In this document: positions 33,724 to 45,518 of the stretch, one piece after another
How positions within the stretch are numbered: the stretch's first letter is position 1
How the letters are laid out: each line of letters begins with the position of its first letter
Assembly (NCBI RefSeq): GCF_000006565.2
Contig: NC_031477.1
Coordinates: 4,553,137-4,617,136 of the forward strand
Reading direction: 5' to 3'
From: Toxoplasma gondii ME49
Lineage: Eukaryota > Apicomplexa > Conoidasida > Eucoccidiorida > Sarcocystidae
DNA length: 64,000 bases
The notes under the pieces: model-generated
What the model was told of the DNA's origin: nothing
Seen by the model: the letters and a program-made list of their open reading frames with translations, nothing else
The model's database searches: none
Position numbers and translations under genes: made by a program

Positions 33724-36700
33724 CTACTTCTTTGGAGGTGGTAAACCTTTCTTCCCAAGCAAAGGCGGACCTTTCTTCTTTCCTAAAGGTGGAGCTTTCT
33801 TTTCTCCCGAAGGTGGAGGCGGTGGAGCTTTCTTTTCTCCCGAAGGTGGAGGCGGTGGCGCTTTCTTTTCTCCCGAAGGTGGAGGCGGTGGAGCTTTCTT
33901 CTCTCCCGAAGGTGGAGGCGGTGGAGCTTTCTTTTCTCCCGAAGGTGGAGGCGGTGGAGCTTTCTTTTCTCCCGAAGGTGGAGGCAGTGGAGCTTTCTTT
34001 TCTCCCGAAGGTGGAGGCGGTGGCGCTTTCTTTTCTCCCGAAGGTGGAGGCGGTGGAGCTTTCTTTTCTTGCGCTCCAGCGGGCTCAGCCTTTGCCTCAG
34101 GAGGAGCAGGCGGCGCTGTCTGCCCGGTCAGGGGAGCCTTTCTGGGATCTGCGCTTTTTGCCGCTTCTGCTGCTTGCTCGTGGCCACGCGACTGCGGCGT
34201 CGCCGGCGAAAGGCCTTGCGTTTTTCCTTTGAGCATTTCCTCCGCCTTCAACCAAGGCGCATCTCTGTGCAGCTGTCTCAGGCGTCTCTCTTGAAGGTCG
34301 GTGCGTCGAGGCGTCATGTCTTCGGGCCTCCGCGCGTCCTCCACTGTCGCACCGCCTGCACGCAGGAGTTCGATGAGTCGGTAGGCGAGCTGGCCGGCGA
34401 CCTTCCAGCCCGTCTCGATTTCCTGCCGCTCTTGGTGGCTGAGGGCCGCCAAGCGGAGCTCGGACTGTTCCACGACCTCGTTTCTCGTCTGGAAGAACCG
34501 CTCCCAAAGGTGTGAGAGCAGCTCCGCAGGAGTGTACCCCTTCTTCGTCTTCCGGACAAAGAGCTGGTGGTCACAGTGTCGCAGCAGAATCTCTCCTATG
34601 TGGTTCGCCTCTGTCAGGCGCCGCAAGATCTCCTGTGGAAAGATAAACAAATCCGGAGCGAGCTGAGAGACGACGGGAATCCGGTCCTCGACAGTGTCTG
34701 TGACGTAAAGGTACCCGGGCCCCCTGTTGTAGATGTTCGCGGCGAGACTCGCGTGGTTGAGTCCCATGACCACATGCGCTGCAAGGTCTTGCCGCGGATC
34801 CAATGGCTCGTATTGTACCTCGACAGTGCGACAAACCCCGGCGGCGAGCGCGTGCAAGACCGTCATTTTCTCTCGGTCGCCCACGACGTTCGCGTCCGCT
34901 CCCTTGTCCAGGAGCAACTTGACCATGTCCCGCTGTACGGCGTACGCCGCAAGCATCAGCGGCGTCTCGCCTCTCTCGGTTTTCACGTTTATATCCACGC
35001 CAAACGCCCCCAATGAATCGCTCTTCTCGGGCGTCGCAGCCCCGTCTCCGGCGTCTGCGTCCTGATGTCGCGTGGCGCGCGGAATGAGAAACACCATCAC
35101 CGTCTGCACATCGCCACTCGCGCAGGCCAAGTGCAGGGGTACGGCGCCTTCGCCGTTACTTTTGCTCACATTCCATCCACTGCGAATCAGCTGGCGACAC
35201 AGCTCGGTCTTCCCCCTGGCCGCCGCAAAGTGCAGCGGCCCGTTCAAACCTAGAATTCGATGCGTGCAAGCCAGCATGAGCTGATCCTTCGTCTTGGCTT
35301 CCTTCGCTCGCGCATCTCGCCGTGAACACTCCTGCATGAACAACCGGAGAATCTCAGCCTGGTCTCTGTCTGCACGATCTGCCACTTCGGATCGAAAGTA
35401 GAGCTCGCCTGGCTCGGCGTCGCTGCTCAGGCCTACCCCTGCGCCGTCCAGACGATCCGCGGCCTTCTGCTCGCTGGACCGACCATCCACGACCGAGCCG
35501 TTGGCGCCGCCGCCCACCGACCGACCGCCTTGAGGCAGAGGCATCGCTGCCATCGCGACCAGCGGCGTCACACCCAGCTCGTTTCCGCGGAGAAAATCAA
35601 ACCCTGCGTCAAGGAGTCTGGACAGCCACACACACGCGGGAGAACAAGAGACGTCCTTTGCGACATGTCAGCTGACGACAGAAAACGCTAGAGCCCTGAG
35701 AAACACAGACACAGCTCCACCCCGCAGCGACACGGGCGACCACGCGTCGGCAGACAATCCCTGCACAATGGCGACGATGCACATGTTGTCTATCGAGCAA
35801 AGCCACGGATGGATCAAACGTTGGTCTCTCTCCCTGTCTCTTCATAACTCTCCACCCACAGTATCTGGAAGAATACAAATGAATACGCATACATCCACAT
35901 ATATATACATATCTATACATATCTATACATATATATTTATACATATATATGTAGACCGTAACCTGTTGAAGAGGGCCTGTCTGCTGACTTACTTTCGGAC
36001 GAGAGTCAAGCGCGATTGAGATGCTGCAATCGCCATCACGGAGAGACCCGTCCCAAGGTGGTGGACGTTATTGAAGGCCGAGAGAATCTCGAGGGACATC
36101 AGACAGTGGAGACCGAGGCGCGCGATAGTGGTCGCCAGACGGAAAGGGTCCTTTTCAACAAGACGGCGGAGCGTCTGCGGGCGGCAAGAAACAAACACAC
36201 ATGTGGGTTTCTCATGTCAGTTGTGTTTCTAGTTCCAGAGGTTTAGCTGCCTGCCTTCGTTTTCGTGCCGCCATCTCCTCCGTCTGCGTTTCTCGCTCGT
36301 TTTGTACTTTCATCCCCCCTGTTTCCCCTTGCATCGCCTTCTGGCCCTCTTTCCCCATCGGGTCTCCTGACTCGTCTTCTCTGTCTTCACCTCTCCTCCA
36401 CCCACACGCACAGCTTCCTAGCATCCCCCTCTCCTCCCCTCTGCGGCTGCAAGGGACCCCTCCGCCCGCTCTCTCACCCTGTCGCTCTCTGTGTGTCTGC
36501 CCAGGACATGTCGGAAGTAGCTGAAGATGACGCCGACTGTCGGAAGTTTGTAGGAGACGACGGCAGGGGGCGTTGCAACGTTGAGCGCGGCTGCGTACAT
36601 CCGCAGTTGCTGGAGCGTGGTGAGGGCGAGGACGCTCCTAGGTCCGCAGCAGACCGCTGCATTCCAGTAGGCGGAGTACATGGGCTCGAGGACGAAGCCA

Positions 36701-39201
36701 CCGGGGAGGCCGACTCCGCGTCTGGAAAGCTTGTCGGCCATGGAGGCCGCGAAGCTGATTTGCGCGAGCTGGGTGAACAGGTGGATTTTTTCACGGTGGC
36801 AGATCGGCAGGACTGCTTCGGCGGCGATCACGGCGCGGCGGATGTACAGGAGAGCCTGGGGAACATCTTGTCCGGGGTCCCGAAAGAGCAGGCCTGCCGC
36901 GATCACGTGGGCGTTGTAGAGCAGAAAGTTGTTGGGGTGGAGGCGCGAGTTGAAGCGGCGAATGATGTCCACGTAAATCTTCCGGGCCGGGAGGCTCTTG
37001 CCCTTCACGAAGCGGCGGTCGGCCTTCTTGGTGAGTTGCGTGACTTCCCGTTCAATTGCGTCGCACTGGACAGAAAGCAGCTCCGACGCGTTGCCGCACG
37101 ACGTGCACTGCCAGCGTTCCTCGGCCTCGTCCGCGGCGGTCTCCGAGGCTCTGCGCGGGTCCTCGAATCGAGAGGCGAGAGGCGAGGTGGAGCGGCGCCG
37201 GCGCCCGGCCTTGGGCTTCTCGACCGCGCAGGCCAGCAGGGCGATCTTCCGTGCGACTTCCGCTCCGCCGACGCCGTAGGCGACAAGGCGCTTCTGGAGT
37301 GCAGGGGAATAGAACGGCGCGCAGTAGCCGCGGAGGCACACACCACATCGGATGCCGCGGAGCATGCGGCCGCCCTCGGAGGGGTCGGAGCAGCGCACAC
37401 ACCCACATCCAAAGACCCGCGGCGGAGCCTCGATGTCCTTGCGCGCGGCTGAGGGCGTGAAGAGGTCTTCGACCATCGACACACAGAGCCGGCCGCCGAC
37501 GGGGATGTGGCAGAGCGCGCGAACGGCGACAAAGCCGTCTTCATCCAGGTTGTACGTACAGGTCGGGACGCAGCTGTGCGGTAGATTTGCGAGGCGTCGC
37601 GAGAAGACGAGGCCGACGCTTGCATCTGGGTCCCGGCGCTGGACCGCGGCTGAAGGCGACGTGCTTCGTACGAACGGCGAGTACTGGCTGACGAGGAGCA
37701 TGAGGCGAATCAGTTCGCGATGTTGGAGATAGCAATAGAATCCTGGCGGGAAGTCCTTTTCGAGGCGCCGCGCGAGCGTCGTCAGCTTCCTGCGCAACTC
37801 GGGCTGGCCGATCTCAACGCTCTCCTCAAAGGACTGCAGTTCGCCGAGCACGTTGTACAGCATGTCCTTCTCAGGTCGGACGATCTCGCGCTCCAGCCCC
37901 GCCCGCAGGAGCAGGCGACAAAAGTGCAGGACGCCGGTGATGCTGAGCTCCGCCTCGCGCGCAGCAGCCATGATCATCGGCAGCAATCCGCACTCGCGCG
38001 AATGCACCCGGACGTTGCGCATCAGGCACTCCCAGGAGCAGAAGACGAAGGGACATGTGTGGGGTGAGACAGGACAGGAGAACCCACGGTTGGAGACTGG
38101 CCGCTCGCGGAGACAGTGGAAGCATGTCGTGAAGACTTGGCCGCCCTCGAGCGTCAGCGGGGTACACACGTAAGGCAATTCTCGGAAGATCAGCTGGCCA
38201 GGCTCGAGTGGAACCTCCGCGATGCACACCGTTTGCTTGTCCTGCTTCACGACGAGGAACGGCGGCCGCTGCAGCGCGCCGCGTCGGCCGATCTCCGTGG
38301 CGAGAGCCTTGGGACTCGAGAGCTGCGGAAGGCTCTCGCACGTTGTCCAGACCGACGCGCCCGGATGCGAGAAGTACAAGTCTCCCTCCGCGTACGGCCG
38401 CGGGGTGGTGTGACAAGAGGCGAAGCGCGAAGAGTCAAAGAGAGCGGCCTTGTACAGGTGGGGAATGCATGAGACCTCGGCGAGGAGTCGCTCTTCGGCG
38501 TCTCGCAGAGACCGGATAAGCATGCGGTTTTCAGGCACACAAAACAGCGCGGTCCAGTAAAACTCAATGGCCTGGGAGAACTTTTTCTGCTCGAGGTTGA
38601 GGTCCGCCGCCAGAATGTACAGCTCTGCGCGACTCGGAAACGCATCAAGGTAGTACTCAAGAAGAGACTCGGCGTCGCTAAATTGCTGCCTGCTCAAGAG
38701 CTTTGGAATCGTCGAACGCACCAAATCCAGTTCTCTCTCGTCTTGTTGCCTGTTACTTTCATCCACCGCCTCCATGCGCCTTACCAACTCGCTCCGCAAC
38801 GCGCTCCCCTTTCGCCGCCGAGCCGAACCGGCTGCTAGAGGTGCATCCTCGCCGACCGCTCGCAGGACCCCATGGCGCCTTTCCGCCGTAAGGTCCTTCA
38901 CTGGATCTGCCGCACGCGCTGCTGCGACGTCCTCCCCCGGCGCGACGCTTCGGGGACGCCCCTTGCCTGCGTCGAGCTGCACTCCTCCTCTCCCGTCTGA
39001 GGAAACAGTATTGTTCTCTCTGCGCTCTTCTCCGGTACCGTCTAGAGGACCACCGGGCAGGACCTGCTTTCCCCTATGAGAAGGCGCGCGCCTGCGCCGG
39101 AGCAGTTCGTCCCTCGTCGCCGCGTCTGCAGAGGCCAGCGAGAAAGTTGCGTCGTCGACATGCGAGGCCTTGAAGGCCCCCACGAGCATTTTCTCGAACA
39201 T
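33724..39201 (-). CDS. TPR / SET-MYND (SMYD-like) / ankyrin-repeat fusion protein (1599 aa)
   Basis: Exons are 39201-36478, 36174-35993 and 35617-33724, in phase. An N-terminal TPR-like unit lies at about residues 164-230. A SMYD-type split SET domain follows, starting near residue 315. It contains a MYND-like Cys/His cluster at about 360-405 (CFHCLRERP, FCSWEC, HSREC), the S-adenosylmethionine/substrate region LPHSCVPTCTYNLDEDG (near 540), and a post-SET cluster FGCGCVRC. More TPR-like helices run to about 880. Exons 2-3 add ankyrin repeats (about 910-1250: GPLHFAAARGKTELCRQLI, VPLHLACASGDVQTV, TPLMLAAYAVQRDMVKLLL). The end is an 11-residue repeat, SGEKKAPPPPP. SMYD enzymes methylate lysines; activity here is inferred. 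The usual NHSCxPN motif reads PHSCVPT. That exon 1 joins exon 2 rests on phase and splice sites only. Confidence 0.75.
33788..34075. repeat. 33-bp coding minisatellite (about 8-9 copies)
   Basis: Near-identical 33-bp units encode SGEKKAPPPPP in the - strand gene, with one Pro-to-Leu variant unit and a degraded 3' end. All three + strand frames stay largely open across it, so antisense frames here are shadows. Confidence 0.9.
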
Positions 39202-40668
39202 CTTGCAGCTCGGGAAGCGTGAGAACAATCAAGACGATCAGTGGGGAAGGCGCCGAACGACGAGTGGGGGAGCAGAGAAGAGGGCAAGTCGACACAGAAA
39301 AAGAGAGGGGAAATGGGGATGCAGAGCGCGCAGGCGACGCAGGATCTGCGCATCTCTGTACTCGGTTGTCGAGGGAGGCGCTCCAGATGAAAAGTGGAAG
39401 GCGCACAAGAGAAACGGGAAGAGAAGTCACATGGTGGAGACTCGCAGGACAGACGGGGGTGGGTGAACTGCGTTTGAGGTCGCTCCTACATTTTGGACAG
39501 CAGAGACGTCGTCTTACGCAGCTCACAAAGGAGTCCGGATGGAGTCGCCCTCTTTGATAAGGCGGGGACGACAGAAGAAAAGGCCATGAAAAAACAAGAC
39601 AAGCTTCCTTCCGTCCCAAAACTGCCTTCGAGAAGCGTCAGGAGGATAGAGGCGCCGAAACCGAGCCGCTCTCGGAAATTGTCAAAACGCGATAATGGGG
39701 TCACGACCCGCCGCCTAGAGGCAGAAAGTTGAAAGCAGCCCAGAGAAACGACTTGGCGACTCGAAAAACTAAGTCTCGGCAGCTCACGAAGGAAAGAGGC
39801 AAGAAACAAGACTAAGAAACAAGACAGTGTAGGCGCTCGAGCATCGAAGAGAATGCCGGACAAGAAGCCCGACTCACTGGACACGGCGGGTAACCGAGGC
39901 GATGTGTGAACAGGTTCGAGCTAGAAGGAAAGGTGAAGAGTAAGTTGAACTGGAGAAGCAAATGCGTGTATCGAGGACATACAGACTCACGAAGAAGACA
40001 TAACCGATAAGAACTCGAGACTCGGAAGAACGACGCGGACCGTCAAGCCGAGGTCAGCTGCGAAAAGGGATTGTGTCCTTGAAGACAGCCCCGCTTTACA
40101 GACTTATTTTCTCCCTAGACTCCCTTCCCCAGTATCTTGTTGGTTGTGAAGGAGAGAATTGCCTTGCGAGGAAGTTACAAAAGCGCGGAAATCGCTGAAG
40201 TTCGGCAATAGAGCGGTTGCGAGATATCGAGCAATGCGAGTGTGCAGACTGTTCCAAACGCGGGGAAAGAGTGTACGGAGGAGAACCAACCAGTCCCAGA
40301 GGGTAGGCGAACGCGCTGTCTTCTTGATCCTTTCTCTTGGAAACACCGAAAGAAATTCAGTTTTCATGCTTCAACAAAAGACAACAAGAAACGAATCCTT
40401 TTCTCCGTAATAAAATACTTCCACGCAAGGCTCCCAGATCGCCCCCCCTGTCCTGATTCCGATCCAGCCACTATCGCTGCTGCCGTCACTCATTCCAGCC
40501 GAGCGTGTGCTGGCGTCATCTCACTATCCAATGAAATTTCAGACTTTTGATTTTTCTGACACAACCACACCACTCTTTACCGTCCCTTCCATCTTGCTCT
40601 GAAAGGGAAACGCTTCCCTCCCAATTTGGAGCAACTTCAGATACCGGGGGGAAATGCGGTGTTCTCCA
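39202..40668. other. Upstream region of the SET-ankyrin gene
   Basis: Promoter and leader sequence of the - strand gene up to the tRNA. No recognisable exon or repeat. Confidence 0.5.
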
Positions 40669-40741
40669 GCCTGCTTAGCTTAGTTGGTAGAGCATCCGCC
40701 TAGTAAGCGGAAGGTCGTCGGTTCGACTCCGGCAGTAGGCT
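40669..40741 (+). tRNA. tRNA-Thr (anticodon AGT)
   Basis: The 73-nt cloverleaf folds fully: acceptor stem GCCTGCT/AGTAGGC, D arm GCTTAGTTGGTAGAGC, anticodon stem TCCGC/GCGGA with loop CTAGTAA (anticodon AGT), and T arm GTCGG-TTCGACT-CCGGC. The discriminator is T and there is no intron. A T run (TTTTT) a few bases downstream (about 40755) is a suitable Pol III terminator. The A and B boxes are intact. Confidence 0.96.
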
Positions 40742-43529
40742 CTTTCTTTCATCTGTTTTTCTCGCTGTATTTATCGACTTCCCAACACGAGAAGCTTCGT
40801 GGTGATCACCATGGTTCTCTGCTGTCGATTGTGTTTTCTATGGGTCTGGCGCTAGATTGGGAATGCTTGGAGGAGGTAGCATGGAAAAAGTGACCAAGTC
40901 AAGCGCCTGCCAACTACGGCCGACTTGTTCGCGGTGGATACCTCCAGGAAGCGCTACGCTCTGTACACTTTTTTGGCTCAAACGCCTACTCCTCGGCATC
41001 CCTGTCTGTCAGAGCCGCGCGGATTACGAAAAGAAAACGCCTCTCCCTTGAAGGATATCTCCGCATAAACGCTCATGCAGTCTCACGGGCTCGATCTCTT
41101 GCCTCGTTCACAAGACTACACTCACCTCCTAAGCGTACACAACTTAAACTCGGTCACTCCGTAGAGAGACAGCGACATGTAGGCTCGTCAAATGCATGTA
41201 TCAATTCCGTCTTCTCGATGAAATCGGACTCTCTGCCAGCTATCTGGTGTACAGTGGCGCCCCAGTAAAACGTGCAGTGCTTTTCGTTGGCTGTGTTCCA
41301 ATGGGTCAAATGACAAGGCACAGGAAGACGGGTGAGACGTGAGAGACTCGACCTAATGCCTCTCGCAATTGTCTTTCGAGGGGCCAGAAGGTTCACTTTC
41401 GGAGCTTCCTGAACCGCCATGAAATCATGACGCCTTTCTGTCGTTCTCCAACATCTACGAAGGCCTAGCACAATAGAACTCGGATTCGGTAAACAGAGAC
41501 TTTTAAGAAGCAGGCCAGTAGTCGAACTCGTAGAAAGTACTCGGGTGGTCTGTCGTCGGTTGACAGTCAGTTTGAAGCTGCGCCGCCCGTTCTATGATTT
41601 CGCGTTTCAAGGACTCCCGAGAGTGCCGGTTTGGGGAGCCCCGAACTCTCACTTTTTCCGACAGCCAATGCGGAAAAGTGAATCAACCGAATGCCAGATT
41701 CTTAAGTTCACGAATGCCCTCCCTCCACCGAACCTGTGCAACCACAGTTTGAAACGTCTACCGTAAATTTACGGACGCCTGCATAGCAGCCAAAAAAACT
41801 GCATGTAGCGAGATACGAGCGAGCGTGCATGCACAGACTGCTTATGCCTGCATGACTGTCGACAGCCGTATAAACCGGCCGGTAAAGACATACACAGACT
41901 ATATAGATATATAGATATATATGTTTACTTATAGAGTTTTTATATGGACACATATATACATACAGTCAACGGAAAAAGAGAAACGAGCTTGAACTGTGTG
42001 TACATCCAGCTTGTTCGCCGTTGCCTAGTCTCTGAAGAAGCTTCCTCATTTCGATGAGACACATGAGAAGCATTCTGGTCTTAGAACCTCTGTAAAGACT
42101 CCTCATCTTGAATTCAGAGAGGTCCTGATGTTCTCTTGACAACGAAAAAGGACTACGACGTCGTAGGGCCGCCCCCTTCGCCAGACGCCGGTCCTGATCC
42201 CTTCTTTCTGCGCGAGCGCGTCTTCTTTGCTTTCGTTGGCTGAAAAAACAAAGCCGCAGCAGCAGGGGTCTGCCGAGTGAAAGAGGCATGTCTCAAAGTC
42301 GACGAAGCCTGTACCCAAAAAGAGGCGTCGTGAAGAAGTTCTGCTATACAGAGAGACCGAGATCAAATATTGCGGAAGATTGAACTCCGCAGACGTGCAC
42401 TGTGTTGTGGCGTCTCACACCACTCCTGTGACGAAGTCGAGAATCTCCATGAACTCAAAAAAACTCGCACATCCAATGCACATACACACAGGCTGTCTCT
42501 AACCATAAAGACCTGCATGCTCATTTACCTCGGTACATCCGCGCCGCCCTCTCCTCCCTCTCCTCTCTCTCTCTCGAACTTGTACACATTCCCCTACCTA
42601 TCTGTGACTCCATACAAGTGTCTACAAATAAACATGCCTGTGCATACGTATGCATTTGCTGTACGCATATACACGCAGCTACGAAACGTCGAATGTACTG
42701 TTGCTCTTCCTCTCCAGTGTCTTTCACGAAGCTCCGTATCTCTGCATAAGCCCCACTGATGACATGTGGACGCCTACGCATGCACGCACACACTGGCTTT
42801 TCATTGTTTTTCGCAGACTCTAGGTGGAAAGGCAGGCGCCTCTTCTCAGCATGTCGACATCTTGACTTACCGGCGCATTAACGACTGTTTTTTGCGACTT
42901 TTTGCAGGAGAGAGGATTGACGCCTTTCCGCGCCTTCTTCCTACGTTTCACACACATCGTGACAACCAGTCCACGCCACAATGAAACAGAGACTCATGGA
43001 CACAAGAAGCGAAGACAAGACCCTGCGAAGCAGCAGTCCAGAAAGCGCCCGTTCTTCGGTGCCCTCTGCGCCGAACAGGCAGCTGGTTTTGCGTTCTGTC
43101 TTTGCGTCTACCATGCGCCTGTCTCGCTCGACCTGTCGCCATCGGCATCTCGCGGTGTGCCCCTTCCTCGCGTCTCTCTCTTTCTCGCTCCGCTCGTGAA
43201 ACTCTGTACATGTGCGAGAATTCTTCTGGGACTATTGACAAGTGCATCCACGCAGTTCGACGCGGAAACCGACATGCGCCTGTGCGCAGCGTCTGACAGA
43301 AACCAGCTACGTCTCGAAGGCACTTTCGCCAGTGCTTCGCAGCGCTTCACAGTGCTTCGAAAAGTCCTGATATCACCCCAAACGCGAGAGGCAGGCTGCG
43401 AAAACGGACGTCTCTCGTCTGTTTTCCCCATCCATCCATCGGCCCCCCGCCTTCAGGTCCTCCAGCAACTGCTGTTCTTGCTCCCGCAGTCCTTTCGGCT
43501 TCAGTCGCTGAAACTGAAGAGTTCTTTCC
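40742..43529. other. Spacer between tRNA-Thr and UTP23
   Basis: It includes the UTP23 3' UTR. It carries a TA-rich tract at about 41895-41960 and a CT-rich stretch at about 42545-42580. Open frames of up to about 130 codons lack any domain. No further gene is supported. Confidence 0.5.
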
Positions 43530-45467
43530 TCACTTTTTCTTCTCGGCGCCTCGGAGAGCCGAGGAGGGAGACGAGGCAGTGCCGCCGGGAGCCCCAGCGT
43601 TCTGCGCCTTGACTCTTCTTCGAGTCTCATGGAACAGCCGTCGTTCTTCTTTGCCCATTCGCAGCTTCTTCTTTTCCTCGAGTTCGTGCTTCGCGCGGGT
43701 CTTCGACGTCGGCGGCTCCAGCTGAAGAATGCCGCCTTTGTACAGAAAGATGAGCGGAACGCCCGGCACTGCTCTGAAACACAGAGACAAAACACCAGTG
43801 CTCCACTATCCACCCTGTCGAAGAGCCAGAGGATCCCCCAACAGGAAGACGAACGACGCCCCAAACTAGCACTCGAAGGCAAATCACGCAACAGGTCTTC
43901 GGCTGCTTCTCCCTCTCGATCTTCTGCTTCCGCTGCTCCTCCTTTTTCTCCTCCTCCTTTTTCTCCTCCTCCTTTTTCTCCTCCTCCTTTTTCTCCCCCT
44001 TCCGGTTCGTCTCTCTTCCCCTTCAGGCCTTGCCTTCGTCTGGAACCATCCGCGTCAACATTTGGGTGCTGTCTCCCTGTTCGCCGTTCTGCACTTGCCT
44101 CAACTTCTCTCTCAGGCGTCGGTCTTGCGTGGCGACGCATAGCTTTGGAGAATTTCTCTGGCCGATTACGCGACAGATGCATCGAAACGCATCCGCGCAG
44201 AACACAGTCCCGCTCGGCGTCGCCTCGCTCTCTTCTTTCCAGTCTCTCGCTCCCTTCTCTCCGGAAGAACGAGAAACGCCTCTGTTCTCGGAAGAAAAGG
44301 TTGTGCCTAGCAGCTCTTCTTCCTGGCGAGCTCGGAACGCCGCCAACGCAGGGTGAAGAGAAAACTTCTCTCGCTGCGGATTCGCGGTCTCGCCTTCACT
44401 GCCTCTCTGTTCCTCGAATCTCTCAGCTTCTCCTTCTTCTCCCTCTTCTCCCTCTTCTCGCTCGCCTCCGTCCTCGCCTCCGCCCTCGCCTTCTCCTCCA
44501 TTCTCTTCGTTCTCGGGCATCGAGACCAAATGCCGCCGAGCGTCATCCAGGTCATGCTTACAGTGGAACCTGAGGCGAAGAGCACCACCGAACAACGCGG
44601 CAACGCGCCTCTTTCTGCTTCCTTCCTCCGCGTCCGAAGACGCTCTTCGCGACGCCTTGAAGCGCCTTCAGTCCCCTCGCCAACTTCTCCACAGCGACAA
44701 GCATTGCATGTACACACACAGAGGCATTCCTAAATGCATGCGGACATGCGCCACAAGTGAAGCCAGAGACACACAGGGGGAAACAGTAAACATCTACGGG
44801 TTAACTGTACAGACACCCACATATAACTATATATATATATATAAATATAAATATATATAAATATATATAAATATATGTGAATGAAGATATATATATATAT
44901 ATGTATGTATTTGCATGTATAGACTGGTCCGATGCCAGATGGACGCAAGCACACCGAAACATGTCAACTCACATGAATAGATATGATATATACATAGATA
45001 TATATATATATATAGATATATAGATATATATATAGATATATATAGATATATAGATACATGTGAGCCTTGAGAGTTGTCGAATCTCACCGACGAAGCCGTT
45101 TGCATGCAGCAATGGCACCGATGCTTTTCTCTCGTGGAAGCTGGCGAAGCTCGCTGACGATACACGGAGTCACCACTGAAAAAGGAAGAGAGACGTCGGT
45201 GAAACAGAACTGGAAATGTTCCGGTGAACGCACGGAGTGAAAAAAGGACTGCACTCCATGCCTCGACTCTCACCAGCGAATTCACGGTATTACAGATGAC
45301 GCATTTCGATGCCTTTAGCTCCGGCCATACCCGCAAACAGTCACACATATACAAAGGATATGCGTATACATGTACACACATAAATATACATATATATATA
45401 TATATTTACACTCTTGTATATATATATATATATATACATATAAACATATATATACACACACGCATAC

Positions 45468-45518
<51 letters not shown>

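Noticed and set aside
33686..34294. + strand open frame of about 200 codons rich in Gly/Phe/Ser/Pro/Glu
   Set aside because: It is the antisense of the 33-bp proline-rich repeat in the SET-ankyrin gene; openness comes from the repeat.
36265..37452. + strand frame of 395 codons
   Set aside because: Antisense to the SET/TPR exon, which carries clear domain motifs on the - strand.
43940..43998. CCTCCTTTTTCT repeat that could be read as a coding Pro/Phe repeat
   Set aside because: It lies within UTP23 intron 4; the + strand frame through it has no domain.
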